Shown in pieces: positions 32,056-43,712 of a DNA stretch of 64,000 bases (positions are counted from its first letter, which is position 1; every line of letters starts with the position of its first letter). The notes beneath the pieces are model-generated. The model did not search any database and was not told where the DNA came from. It saw only the letters and a program-made list of their open reading frames with translations. The position numbers were made by a program, and so were the translations under genes. Origin of the DNA: Alligator mississippiensis (lineage: Eukaryota > Chordata > Crocodylia > Alligatoridae); the NCBI RefSeq assembly GCF_030867095.1, contig NC_081837.1, positions 18,307,001 through 18,371,000 on the forward strand, in the 5' to 3' direction.

Positions 32056-32885
32056 TCTTCGATTTGCATTATTGAAGTTCTTGGCATAGGCTGTTTGTTG
32101 GGAAGGTGAAAGTAGATGCTACTGGTCCTGAAAGAATTTAGGAACTAACAGCGCGAACATCATTTGGGCTTGATATACTTAAATCAGCTGCCTAAATCCC
32201 CAGGTTTACTTATCTACAGGTTCCCTATAATGGAATACAAGGACAGCCAAAATCCAGCATCACTGCAGTCATGACGTGCACAGGAGCTCTAGTGTGTACA
32301 CAACTACAGGAAATCATTTCCATCTCTTCAGTCTTGTGGGTAATAAAACCATTAGCACTCTTGCAAAACCCATACAAGGAAAACATAACTGAAAGAACCA
32401 GCCTCTGAGTAATGACTGACACCTACTATCTAAAAACCATTATCACTCCCTTTGAAACCTTCTCATACCGTCCTTCCAGATCCCAAATAGTCAAACCTCA
32501 AGAAAACTTTTTAATCCAGAAAAGAGAACGATCCAGTGATCTTCTCCACGAGGGAATCTTACAAACATTGAAGGTATGTACAAGGTGTTGCAATACCTCT
32601 GTAACAAATGACAGTCTCAGCATCATAGATAAAATTTAACACAGACAAGAAGATTAGCTAGGACAGAGTGATATCTTAGAGACCAACTAGTTCAGGGAGA
32701 CAAGCTTAAAATTAGATAAATTATTTTAAATGGTGTAAACCTACAGAAGCACAACTGACATTGGTTCAATTAATCTGTATTAATAACGCAGTTGATTGTT
32801 TCTATTAAAGCTCCACTACTGACATTGGTGGAGTTAATTTGTATTAATAACTCTGTTTCGATAAAAATGGTCTGTAAAACCACAG

Positions 32886-33848
32886 TCACTGGAGAATAAC
32901 TGACATTTTCTTAGGAATAAACCACCTCCATCTCCCCAGTTTGCACAGTGCTGCTTTGATGTCCTTGTTTCTCATTCTGTAGATGACCGGATTCATCACT
33001 GGTGGGATCATAGAATAGAAAACAGACACCACGAGGTCCAGGGCTGATGGGGACCCAGATGTGGGCTTCATATATGCAATCATCCCAGTGCTTCCCAGCA
33101 ATGAGACAACAAAGAGGTGGGGAAGACAGGTGGAAACTGCTTTGTGCCGACCCTGCTCAGAGGGGATTCTCAGTACAGTAGTGAATATCTGAATATAAGA
33201 CACAAATAGAAACACAATGCAACCAGCACTTAAACATGCACTAAAAATAATAATCTGAATTTCACTAGTAAACACCTCCGAGCCAGAGATCCTAAGGAGC
33301 TGGGGAACTTCACAGAAGAACTGGTTGATGATATTGGAGTGGCAGAAGGGCAACCTAAAGATGTTCCCCATGTGCAGGGCAGAGTACAGAAGAGCAGCGC
33401 TCCAGGCCATGGCTGCCATTTGCAGACAAGCTCTCCTGTTCATCACTGTCACATAGTGCAGTGGTTTACAGATGGTGATGTATCGGTCATAAGCCATGAT
33501 GGTGAGGATGAAGAGGTCTGCTGTAATGAAAAAGTGGACTAAAAAAACTTGGGTGACACATCCAGAATAGGAAATCAGCCTGGTGTTCATTATGGAATTG
33601 GCCATGGATTTGGGGACAATGACAGAGATGGATCCGATATAGAGGATGGACAGATTGAGGAGGAAGAAGTACATCGGGGTGCGGAGGTGGCTGTCAATAG
33701 CTATGAGTGTGATAACAAGGAGATTGTCAATCAGGGCTGCCAGGTATATTATAAGAAAAGTGGCCAAGTGCAAGATGTGCAATCCCAGGGCATCGGAGAA
33801 CCCCAGGAGCAGGAACTCAGTCACTGCGGTGCAACTGGACGTCATCAT
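32886..33848 (-). CDS. Olfactory receptor, OR14-type, open but suspect (copy C)
   Basis: 320 residues from the ATG pair at 33848; the frame stays open upstream to 33959, but that stretch crosses the splice acceptor and is untranslated leader or intron. Same family as copy B, with PMYFFL, MAYDRYI, SYIQIFTTVLRIPSEQ, KAVSTC and NPVIY. Differences at landmark positions: NCT sequon is SCT; TM1 GN is DN (Gly41 to Asp); the conserved TM2 Asp70 is Tyr (LSILYIG); DRYIAIC is DRYITIC; NPVIYS is NPVIYR. The C-terminus runs 12 residues longer. An open frame with several core changes suggests relaxed constraint; it may be a young pseudogene without stops. Confidence 0.85.
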   Translation of the reverse strand: MMTSSCTAVTEFLLLGFSDALGLHILHLATFLIIYLAALIDNLLVITLIAIDSHLRTPMYFFLLNLSILYIGSISVIVPKSMANSIMNTRLISYSGCVTQVFLVHFFITADLFILTIMAYDRYITICKPLHYVTVMNRRACLQMAAMAWSAALLYSALHMGNIFRLPFCHSNIINQFFCEVPQLLRISGSEVFTSEIQIIIFSACLSAGCIVFLFVSYIQIFTTVLRIPSEQGRHKAVSTCLPHLFVVSLLGSTGMIAYMKPTSGSPSALDLVVSVFYSMIPPVMNPVIYRMRNKDIKAALCKLGRWRWFIPKKMSVILQ

Positions 33849-33869
33849 CCACAGTGTCTTTTGGGATGC

Positions 33870-33892
33870 CTGTGGGGGGAAAGGGAATGACT
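33870..33892 (-). promoter_or_regulatory. 3' splice site upstream of receptor copy C
   Basis: On minus, ATTCCCTTTCCCCCCACAG precedes the exon, 21 nt before the start codon. It is homologous to the site at 25015-25037. Confidence 0.7.
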
Positions 33893-34202
33893 GTATCAGG
33901 AGAAGAGCATGCAAGAGAAAAACCCCACTATTTCTGTCTGCAATTGTGCATAACTTCATTTTTAGAGGGCCTCCTTATTTTCAATTGAAAGGCAGTTTTC
34001 TGATGAAAGATAAGGGTTTCTAAAGTGACTACATTTTTCATGATTTTTTTTTTCTCACTTCAGAATATCATCACATTGCATCCAAAAAGTGGGCAGGAGA
34101 AGTATTGTCCTAGTGCTTTTGCAGAGACCTTGTTATGCCCCCTTATTAAACCTTATGCATTTCCCATGTCTGTGAAAATGGAGAAGTTCAGTGGATTGTC
34201 TG

Positions 34203-34570
34203 CTCTTTCATCCTAAGTACTGCAGTGGAGGAGAGCACACAAGCCCAGGTGGAGGCATGGGTAGAAAGAGAGGGACCAATGACATGGTAGCAAGTGGTAG
34301 ACGAGCAGGTGAGGCTGACACATACTGATCTTAGCTTGGGGGAAAAGTGGGATGATGTCCACATACATGCTAACATTGGAGATCTGAAGGAATGGGGGCA
34401 AGGGCTGGAGGGAAGCAGGACAAAGGGGAGTACAGAAGGGGAGAAGAGAGAAAATCAAAAACACCAGTGAAGTAGGTTCAGATTGGGTATCAGGAGAACG
34501 TCTTCACTGATGGACCAATGGGGCAGTGGACTAGATTGATTAGAGCTGTTTTGAAATCTCCATCATTGGA
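34203..34570. repeat. Extra copy of the 27.8-kb module
   Basis: CATCCTAAGTACTGCAGTGGAGG onward matches 27830-28200 and 36738-37080, but here it is joined straight to the receptor 5' flank. Confidence 0.7.
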
Positions 34571-35444
34571 GATGTTCAAATCCTATCATTTCATGAATGT
34601 CAGTGCCCGAGTCTGACCCACAAGTAGCTGAGCATGAAGTTATGAAGGCAAAAAGGCCATGCCATTGTATTTCCATTTTACCAGGGACATATAGCATAGA
34701 CACAGCAAGTATTATAGGGCATTTATACATGTGCTTCTACAGAGGGGGGTGGGGGGCACTCTAATTTGCACATCTCCAAAGGCTGCTCTAATCAAAAGCG
34801 CCTGGAGCAGCACATGTATCAGCATCCCCATGATGAAAAATGGTGCCAGGAGACTTTGAACTGAAGCTCATCGAATGGGCACCCTTCCGATGTTTTTCAG
34901 CACCAGGACACGGATACATGTGATGCTGGAGTCTGCTGGAGCATGGTAATTACCACGCTTCAGCAGTCTTGATTGAAGTGCTCTGCAAAGATTGCACACT
35001 TAGCTTTGTCATTTGCTTGTCAACTGGCCGCAAATCTCAGAAATATATACAAGCATGAGCTATCAAGTTCCTTCAGTTCTGCTCTACATTTTGTAACCCA
35101 TCTACTTCAGAAATATTGACCTAGTTTTCATTTGTTTAGGTTAAACATTCACAGTAGCCAAGAAGCTGTATTACTCCTAATACTTCAGGGGTTATTCAGA
35201 AAAGGAAGATATGATAGCAGGGCAGCTCCAAGCCCAGGGAAGTTGTGATGCACAGGGCAGCTCTTCCTGCCACGGTGCTGACCTGTGGTCATGGCTATTT
35301 TCCCCCCCCTCCACAAAGGCAGTGCCTGGGTCTGCTGCCCTGGTTGCCCCCCTCAGTTATAGTACTGTAGTAAAGGTAATAGTTTCAGGACAGAAATACT
35401 CCATTTTTCATACGTGTACATATACGTTTAACTTTTCTGACCAA
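34571..35444. other. Anonymous sequence inside unit C
   Basis: No gene or named repeat recognised; a G-run at 34746-34756 and a C-run at 35303-35310 are the only simple features. Confidence 0.35.
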
Positions 35445-37400
35445 CTGTAGAAATTTTATTAAATGGAGAATAAAGCTCCTAAAGAATTTTTAACAATAAT
35501 TCATAATTCTGTTCCAGATGTTCCTCTGGCTTAACACTCAAACAATATTGATTTGAATATATTACTTACTGTGCTCGTCTTAATGGTTTTGTCCTCAGTT
35601 TCCTACATTAGGTCCTTGAATGCTAGGACGGCTTGGTTACTAACCATCCTACTATATCCAGTCTCTCGTTCCCCCATCACTGCACTATCTAGATGCCAGA
35701 TGTACAGGCTTCACCGAGTTGTCCACCCCTCACCCTGTGAAAGAACTGAGAGGAGGAGATCAAAACCATTTCTCCTTGAGGAAGAGCTCTGTGTGTAGCT
35801 GACTTGCAGCTTTACTGGAATAAAAGGACTGAAGCTGCAGAGCAGTGATTTGTCTATGCATCTTTTATAAGGACTTGTGGGACTCGGTCCCTAGAGCCTT
35901 GCACAGCTCAGAAGCAGAGGCCATGGGCAAACACCCCTGGATTCACAGATTGTGAAGCCAGAAGGTACCGTCATGATTCATTTGATCTACTGCTGACCAC
36001 ACGTCAGAGGATCTCACTCTGGCTTCTAACTCAGGCTGTGTCTATCAGTGGGCCAATGTTTCTGGACATTGATAGTTGCAACAAGGGGCTGGGGAGGATT
36101 CCCCCCACTCCGGTTGCTACACATGTGTCAGGGTACGCCTTTCCTCCGACGCTCCTTTCCTCAGAAGCACTGGGTGTTGACTGCAGTCAAGGATAAAGGG
36201 TTTTCCCTATCCACCCAGGGTCATGCCAATCACCAAATTTGGGAGAAGGAAGGAAATTTTACCACATAGTCAGATTGGAAGAGATTTGGAGCAGCAATAA
36301 GGGGTGGGGGTCCTTCCTCTGGAATAGGGGTGCATGGCTGCCTTATTCGCATCTCCTAAATGTGTTTTAAAACCCTTGCAGCAACCAGATGCTGACAGTC
36401 TTCATCTCCCAGTTTTACCTGTGGCAGATTATGGTGGTTTTAGTATCTGTGGATAATATGTGTTGTAGTGGTGTCACAGGGTGACTGCATACTTTTAGAA
36501 ACAGGTTAGAAAAAGTTTTTGTATGGGGTAGTTTGGATAGGGATAATCATGCCTTGTACAAGGGGCTAGACCTCCAGATGCTGCTTCCAGCCCTAATTTT
36601 CTATTAGTCTGCAATTTATCACATTTGTCTTGTACATGGGGCCATCCCCTGGTTTGTTATCGGGTTTTGACTCTAACCAAGACTTCCCCAGGAAGTGAGA
36701 CAGGAATAAAGAGCAAACAGAGATGTAAAGATAAACACTAAGTACTGCAATGGAGGAGAGCACATCAAGCCCAGGTGGATGCATGTGGAAAGAGAGGGAA
36801 CAATGTGGTAGATGGGCAGATAAGGGTGACACGTAATGACCACAGCTTGGGGGAAAGGTGGGATGATGTCCACAGACATGTTACTATGGGACAACTGAAG
36901 GCATGGGGGCAAGGGCTGAAGGGAAGCAGGACAGAGGGGAGTAGAGAAGGGGAAAAGAGAGAGAATCCAAAATACCAGTGAAGTAAGTTTAGATTGGGTA
37001 TCTGAGGAACTCCTTCACTGATGGACCAATGAGGCAGCCGACTAGACTGCTTAGGGAAGCTGTGCAATCTCCATCATTGGAGGTGTTCAAGGGGATGGAT
37101 AAGCGTTGGTCAGGGATGATCTAGGAATAGCTACCTCCATGTTCTTCTCTGGTTATTTCCAATTCCTCTGGTCTTTGCTGTTTGCTGCATGGGATCAGGA
37201 AGGATTTTGATTTCTCTTCCTTTTGGTACAGGTGGGGTTTTTTTTCTGCCAGATTTAGCAGACTTGGGTGTTGGCTCTGGATTTTGACTGAGTGTGCTGA
37301 AGCTCCTGCTCGGACTAATATCTCAAGGTTGCTAGCTGTAGGGTCAGGATCAGACAGATCCCTATATTAGGAAGCAGAAAGGAATTTCAAGTTATGGTCA
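35445..37400. repeat. Duplicated flank of unit C
   Basis: Matches 26206-27575 and then, without the CR1 tail found there, 27822-28500. It therefore shows the state before the CR1 insertion at 27575. No gene recognised. Confidence 0.7.
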
Positions 37401-37429
37401 AATGGAAAGGACCACGGTGGGGTTTGCCA

Positions 37430-38695
37430 TCCTTTGTAGGATGCGTGTTGCCTGTGCACTTTGAGTAAAAGGCTAGACAGAGATTTGCTGTGGAAAACAA
37501 TGAACCTAGTCAAGCAGAGGGCTGGAGTAGATGACATCCAGAGGTCCTATGAGAACTCAGGAGGGCTGTCTCCTTCTCCAGCCTCTAACCCCTGTGGGAT
37601 GAGTGCTTTCTAGAACTACAAGTTTGGGGTTGACGCCGCCATGTTCAAATACCTAAGGAACACTGTTTCTCTGCACAGCTCGGCACATCAGCCAACTCCC
37701 TCAGCACCCATGATCAGTGCTGTAGCAAAGAAATTTGGCACCTGGGGCAAGTCCACAGAGGCAGCCCGCCCTCACCCTGTGCACAGATCCAGGGGGCACA
37801 CGCCCCCCGGACTTGTCTGGGAGTGCACACAGTGGTAGGAGCTGTCCCCCCACTTCTTGTGCTGCCCCAAATGAGCCATTCGCAGCTCCACCCCATGCCT
37901 TGCCCCAGCTGGGCAGTATTTGTTATCCCCCCTTCGCTTCAGCACCCAGAGCAGTCACCCCACTCACCCTCTCCCTTGATACGGTACTGCCCTCGGGTAC
38001 ATTGTTTCAGGCCCCATGGACTCGTACAAGTCCAGCTTTTCTAAAAAGTTTCTTAATTGTACTTTTGCCACTATTGGCTGCTTTTTCTCCCCAAACAAGA
38101 TAACAGACAAAAAGTACCCACTTTGCTAGGGGTATAAAGTGCCATGCTTCTCATCATCTCTTCTCATTCATGAAATGAGAATACCAGATTGACCACAAGC
38201 TAAGAAATACACGTTCTGGCCTTCTCTCTTTTATACCACTTCAACCATCACCTTGTATTCAAGGAACATAAGGGCAAGCCCATTTGGTAGGTGTTGAAAT
38301 TTGGGGCTGTAATTTTCAAATAGCACACAGGGTATGTCTGTACCACTTTCAGGATACTTCTGAGAATGCGACTCTTGAACACACATAAGACACTTGCTTC
38401 TTCTCTATATATCCTGGAAATAAAGCAATGAAACTTTCTTGGAGCCTGTTGTCCATGAAGGCCTTTGAGTCCTTGAAATGGCACATCTCCTGGGTTGTCA
38501 CTGTGGCCATCTGGGAGGGCTACAAGCTTTTGACAAAGGCAGCATCAAACTCCATGTCACTTTTGGGGATTATGTACAGTCTGTCCACTGTGTGTCTGGG
38601 CGTGCATTATGCCATACCTGTGAGGCTGTGGGTCTGGTACACATCACCATGCATGTAATAGAAAAACAGTTGGCATGGCATGTTTTCTTGAATCA
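37430..38695. other. Mostly anonymous; short CR1 relic at 37995-38095
   Basis: GGCCCCATGGACTCGTACAAG followed by CCAGCTTTTCTAAAAAG..CTTTTGCCACTATT near 38010-38075 matches the antisense CR1 text also present at 50600-50660. The remainder shows no gene that I can support. Confidence 0.45.
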
Positions 38696-38890
38696 CTACC
38701 TCAGTACCTGGCACTTGCAGAAACAATGAGCCCAACCATTGTTCTGTCCACGGGCTGCCATTTCTGCAGTGACCCAATCAAAGGCTGCTAGGTTTTGATG
38801 GCTTGAATGGAGTACATACCGGCTCTCAGTCCCTTCCCAAATAGCGAGGAGATCCACTACCTCCTCCTGGGCCCAGTTGGTGTTGCCCTT
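38696..38890 (-). pseudogene. Myb/SANT-like (MSANTD or Harbinger-type) domain fragment
   Basis: Minus-strand frame: NTNWAQEEVVDLLAIWEGTE, then LHSSHQNLAAFDWVTAEMAARG. This is the pattern of the Myb/SANT-like DNA-binding domain (W..EE...LL.IW, N...F..IA..M...G) found in MSANTD genes and in PIF/Harbinger-type transposons. The second conserved tryptophan region is blurred (NNGWAHCFCKCQVLR). No start or adjoining exon is evident. It may be a transposon remnant or an exon of a decayed host gene. Confidence 0.5.
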
Positions 38891-39780
38891 GCAAATGGCG
38901 CTGGACAATAATGGTGGGGCCATTGTTGAAGGATCAGGGGATGAATAGAGGGGTGTCCAAAGTGGACCCTGACTCAGCGGATGAACGATTGGATGGTTGG
39001 GCAGGTCCCCCAATGAGTAGATCTTCCTGGTGGGTGAATGGGTCCATGGTTGTTCAGATGGACCTGACTCTGATGTTAACCTAAAGTGGCTGGGGAACAT
39101 GAAATGGCTGGCAAATTCACCATTCAGTGCAATTAATAGGTGGGCAAAACTGCCTGGGCCCTGTTACTTTTGGGCAGTCGGGTTCTAACACCAGGCCTAC
39201 AGCAGCTGCCCCTAGTTGATGATGGCCTGGGATCGGGGTAGAAGTGGTGCCTGGAGGACCAACTGGGGACTTGCCCTAGGATGATGCGTTGAGATACACT
39301 TTGCAATACCCCAGAAGAAGCTGTTACTGCCTCTTGTCCTGAATAAGGTTTTTTGGGCTTTGCCTTGGGACATGGGAAATGGATGGCCGTATGCATGCAC
39401 TTTGTCCCAGGAAAATACAGTTTCTCTTAGGACGAATACAGTCTCTGTTCATGGACTTAGACGGTGAGATACACTAAACAAGTTCTGACTTCAGAGCTTT
39501 CGGAGCTCAAAGCAAAGTGGAATGAAAGTGTATTTGCTTATAATCTCCCTTCAGCTCCCCTGAAAATGTGATCCATTGTCATTATTACGCTCTAGGTAGC
39601 AAGGGCTCTGGTTACCCAAAGCTGTCATGTTCCTATCTATCAAAGAACTGGAAGACAGTGTAACTACTGGCTCATATATTTAAAAGTAACCGAGGCTCCT
39701 TTCAACATTCAGTCCAACTACTGAGTAAATATCAACCATGGTAAAAAATAAATACATCTGTGATTTGGAAATAATGTTGA
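38891..39780. other. Anonymous sequence
   Basis: The minus-strand frame from the SANT-like fragment continues to 39100 without recognisable domains. Nothing else supported. Confidence 0.35.
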
Positions 39781-39799
39781 GGGCTAAGGACAGAAGTTA

Positions 39800-40010
39800 C
39801 ACACAGACCGGTTTAAGGGATCAGAAACTGGTTTAAACCTGTAACAGAACATAAGTGCAATGCACATAAACCAGTTTCAAAATGGCCCAAACCAGTTTGA
39901 GATAAACCTGGTTGAATGCAGTATCAGACTTAACTGATGGAGCTCAAACAGGTTTATGCAATTTCTGTCCCAGACCTCTTCCTGGTTTAAGTTAAACCAG
40001 AATCCCCCAG
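39800..40010. repeat. Possible inverted-repeat short element
   Basis: Repeated AAACTGGTTTAAACC / AAACCAGTTTGAG / CCTGGTTTAAGTTAAACCAG motifs in both orientations. It looks like a decayed MITE; ends are not certain. Confidence 0.35.
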
Positions 40011-40049
40011 CATCCCAGCATGCTCTCTGGGCTGAATTGTGCTCTCTGC

Positions 40050-40420
40050 TCCAGCCAAGCAGGGCTGGCCCTGCTCCTTTGCTCCCCAGCCAGAGCAGGG
40101 ACAGGCAGGGGTGGGGGCCTGGCCAGACGCTGGCCCTGGAAAGGAGCAGGGAAGAGTTTTATTCCACTTCTCCATCCCCTGTCCCACCAGCATGGACTTG
40201 ACAAGCATTTCTCCCTTGCTGCTCCAGTGGGAGGGGCCTGGCCAGCCCTAGCAGTAGCCTGGAGTGACCTGGCAAGGGAGGGGGTTTAATTCCTCCCTGT
40301 CCCACCAGCATGGACCTGAGCTGAGGTCCACCAGGTGCTCCCCTCTTGCTACTGCAGTGCCAGGCGCGGGGGCATGGCCAGGCCTGTTCCAGACTTGTTC
40401 TAAAGAACAAGTGGTATGGC
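40050..40420. repeat. Diverged tandem repeat, period about 120 bp
   Basis: CCCTGTCCCACCAGCATGGAC occurs at 40177 and again at 40295, and GGCCTGGCCAG..CTGG blocks recur near 40109, 40230 and 40375. About three diverged copies. Confidence 0.55.
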
Positions 40421-40487
40421 ACAATCTGTCCCTTACCGTGACATTGATATCATCCATATACAATACTTCTTTCACTTCTTACTCTCG

Positions 40488-40785
40488 TCCACCTGGCACT
40501 GGGACCCTGGGGGTTACTAGGAATAACGGCCGCACACTAAAGGAGAGTAGATTTAGATTGGATATCAGGAAGAAATTCTTTCTGGTGAGGGTTGCCAAAA
40601 TATGGAATGGGCTTGCAAGGGAGGTGGTGCTTTCCCCTACCTTGGAGGTGTTCAAGAAAAGATTAGACAGGCACCTAGCTGGAGTTATTTAACACCCACA
40701 CTCTTTCCTGCCTAGAGCAGGGGGTCAGACTTGATGATCTACAAGGTCCCTTCCGACCCTAGAAACCTGTGAAATCTATGACCCC
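40488..40785 (+). mobile_element. CR1 LINE 3' end fragment
   Basis: GGGGTTACTAGGAATAACGG, then [46 protein letters not shown] and the 3' end CTTCCGACCCTAGAAACCTGTG. About 300 bp; the ORF2 tail still reads open. Confidence 0.88.
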
Positions 40786-42470
40786 TCTTAATGACTGTGT
40801 CCCTCCCACCTCAGTCTCTGCACAAGCATCTCAACAGCACAAAGAAAAGGTGCTGGGGGCAGGGTGATACCCCTGCTGTACTCTAGACTAAATATAATAA
40901 GACTTGTTCAGGTGAAAATCTAACCAGCATGTCCATTTGTACTATCAGTGGTACATGTACCACAGTTTGGAAACTACTGTATTAAGCCATAGATCTGTAG
41001 AAGCTTTTAACTTCTTTCTGCCTAGCACTCTGTGCTACCATATACCCCTGAAGCAGTGTATTAGAAAGATGAATTTTTATGAGGATCAGACATATAGGAT
41101 GCATCGATCAGTCACCTGCCTTATGCTGGTGTAGACAAGAAAACACAAGATGTACAGCCCTACATTTGTGTAACTTGTTTGATTCTTGTGTAGGAATACT
41201 GCAGGGACAATCAGGTTGAAATACACAGCAGTCATAATTACACTGGTGAAGGTGTTGTGTGTCCACGTCTATTCAGAGGTAACCATTTCCTCAAGGGAAA
41301 TGGCTTGTAACAGCCACTGTAAGGCAGTGTGATAACCTTTATGACTCAAGGCATGGATATAAATTGCAAAGGATGAGCAGCTATCAGTGGGCAGCTGCAC
41401 ATACACAGTAGGGGCTGAGAACCACTGGCTTACACCCATCACACACCTAATGGAGCCACATTCTCCTCTATTTTATGTAGGAACTTATACCATAGTTATT
41501 ATAACGGTGTGTATGCTCATACCACTTTCCAAGCAGTCTTAAGAGCACCTCTGAGAGACAGGACATCCCCAGAGTGGCTTTACTGTTTCATTTCTAGGCT
41601 GTCGCCTCTCACAAGCAGGCCAGAGGTAGGGAGTAAGAGAGCTGCTGTGGAGGGTCCAACCCACCCCCAAATTCTGCCTAAAAGCAACAGGTGCCTCTGC
41701 TCCTTCCTCCCTACTAGAAGCCCACCTCTGCACACCACAAGTCCTCCCCAGTGGCAGCTCACTAGACAGACCACCTCTATCACTGCCTGTTTCTCCAGTG
41801 GTGGACAGCAATGGGAGTTGCAGGCCTGGCACTCTGCTGTCCCTCCCTGTGCCCAACTACAACTCCGGTGATCTGCCTTGAGATCCTGTCTGGGAAGGCA
41901 CTGTTCACATGCACGGTCGAAGTGTGCCACATCCCTGTCTTTGCTGCCTGCCCTGGCTGCAGCAGAGATGATATTAAAAATAGCCTGACATGACTTGGAG
42001 GTGATGCCTAGTGACAACAAGACCAGGGTAAGTCAACACATCCTGGCACACCCTGTGCAGCGTACCCATCACCAAGAGAACCAGTGGCTTCCAGTGGGCG
42101 CTGCTGCATGGGGTCTTGGCCATGGTCACCTTTGTGCACCACTTAGGTTGCAGAGTGCCTCTTCCATGGCCCAGCATGACACAAACTAGTCCACATTTTA
42201 TTATAAAGCTAAGTGTTTAGATCCAAATGTGCCCAGACCAGGAAGCAAAAGACAGAAAGAGGAAGAAAGAAAGAATGATAGATAGATCTTCTGAAAAGTA
42301 ACAAACCCACTTCTTGTGCAGTTCGAGTTCATTAAGCAGATACTGAAGGATTCTGTATTCTCTATATTCAAGTGGTTTCTATACAGGTTTCAATGTTTGG
42401 CTAAATGAGTGTTTTTATTACTGACAAGTATTTCATTCTTGGCTCCTTGGGAGGGCCATCACTTTTTGTT
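40786..42470. other. Anonymous sequence
   Basis: No gene recognised. One perfect 16-bp palindrome GTGGTACATGTACCAC lies near 40951. 41500-42200 is GC-richer with chance frames on both strands. Confidence 0.35.
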
Positions 42471-42484
42471 ATTAATAGTTTGCA

Positions 42485-42552
42485 ATGATGTAAAAAAATA
42501 TATATATATATATTTTTTTTTTCTCTCTCTCTCTATCTGTCTCTCTCCATGT
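42485..42552. repeat. Microsatellite (TA)n, T-run, (CT)n
   Basis: AAAAAATATATATATATAT followed by a T-run and CTCTCTCTCTCTATCTGTCTC. Confidence 0.9.
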
Positions 42553-43660
42553 CTCTGCACCCAAGACTTATGAACATATTCTTCATGCATAGTGAACTTC
42601 ATTGGGCAGGGGCTGCACAGCAGCTATTTTCAATGTCAGGAGCACTGCATTCATTTTTTAAATATCGTTGGTTTGTTTTGTTAGTTCTAAAGAATATTTT
42701 TCATGACGGTATACCCAACTGTTTAGAGACAAAGCAAATGGGAAATGAACCTAGCAAGGTTTTGCAATGCAACTGTAACCACTACCATAGCCATCCCCAG
42801 AAGAGGGTTAAAGACCAAGCAAAGACTCCTAGCCCCTCGTGACTGGTCAAGGGAAGTGGCAAGAACATATTAGCCAACAGGTTGCATCTGTTTCTATCTA
42901 TCTAATCAAAGATCTGGAGTGACAGACCCCTACTCGGAAAGCTTTCTCATCCATTTCATTTGAAACATGTTAATTTTACTTTTTCATTTGGATAAAACTA
43001 ATAAAATTTTCAGTTAAAAAAAAAAGTTCCAATAATCATTAACAACAACGCTTTCAGCAGTGCACCTTCTAAAAAGAAATCTCTCTAATTAGCAGTGAAG
43101 CACCTGCTGCTCCAGAGAATTGTAGGAGCCCACATCCATCATTATAACATCATGTGCTTTAATGGGCGCTCCAAGGAATACTGTGCTGAGGCGAGGAGCC
43201 AGGGACACTGCAGGGAGATCTGGCAAATCTCTGGGCATTAAGGGCTGTGATAGAAACAAAGCTATTGATTGTTCTTGATGAGTCCCATTGGGAGTCGTTA
43301 GAATAAAAAGTAATTTGGGAAATGCAGGTCTGAGGAAGTCTTCTGGGGCTGGTATGAAAAGAAAGTCAGGGAGTATAGATTAAAGTTTGAGAAGGTAGGA
43401 AATGAACAGCTCGCATTGCAAGTTGCCCCCCGATGGGTAAGGTAATATGGGTCAAGCCGTGATCTCCAGTTCATGGGAAGGGTGATGCCTTCATTCATTA
43501 ATTCTGTGAATGAATCCCATTCATACAGTCTGCAAGGAACATGAGGGGCAGGGCGCAGTGCCCCCGACACACAAACGCAGCCCAGGTTCCCAGGAGGTCG
43601 GCACAGGTGGGCAGGCCCAGGTGTCACGTTCGAAAAACACTGCTTGGAGTCTAGTTTTCA
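42553..43660. other. Anonymous sequence
   Basis: An A-run at 43016-43024 may be the tail of an unrecognised retrocopy. No gene supported. Confidence 0.35.
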
Positions 43661-43664
43661 GTGG

Positions 43665-43712
43665 CAGATAACCAGTTGGTCTGTAAGGTGCCACCCTGCT
43701 GGACATAAATAT
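43665..43712 (+). mobile_element. Possible PLE-type tail fragment
   Basis: CCAGTTGGTCTGTAAGGTGC then CACCCTGCTGG resembles the tail of common reptile Penelope-related repeats. Very short. Confidence 0.35.

Larger units (their letters stand above)
23641..32460 (-). repeat. Olfactory receptor duplication unit B
   Basis: Holds the 3' flank, the intact receptor (24067-24993), its 5' flank, later CR1 insertions (25440-26205, 27575-27812, 30322-32055) and the CR1-containing flank shared with unit A. 26205-27575 matches 35445-36730 in unit C; 27822-28500 matches 36733-37400. Confidence 0.75.
32461..37430 (-). repeat. Olfactory receptor duplication unit C
   Basis: The 3' flank (from CCAGATCCCAAATAGTCAAAC), receptor copy C, 5' flank 34030-34200 matching 25160-25370, the module at 34203-34570, then 35445-36730 and 36733-37400 matching unit B. 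34570-35440 has no match in B that I can see. Confidence 0.75.

Noticed and set aside
33849-33959. N-terminal 37-residue extension of receptor copy C
   Set aside because: It crosses a clear splice acceptor (AG at 33870-33871) and has no counterpart in the family.
36593-37067. Minus-strand frames rich in Leu, Pro and Ser near 36.6-37.0 kb
   Set aside because: Same text recurs in the duplicated modules at 28.0 and 34.3 kb with different frames; antisense of a purine-rich repeat.
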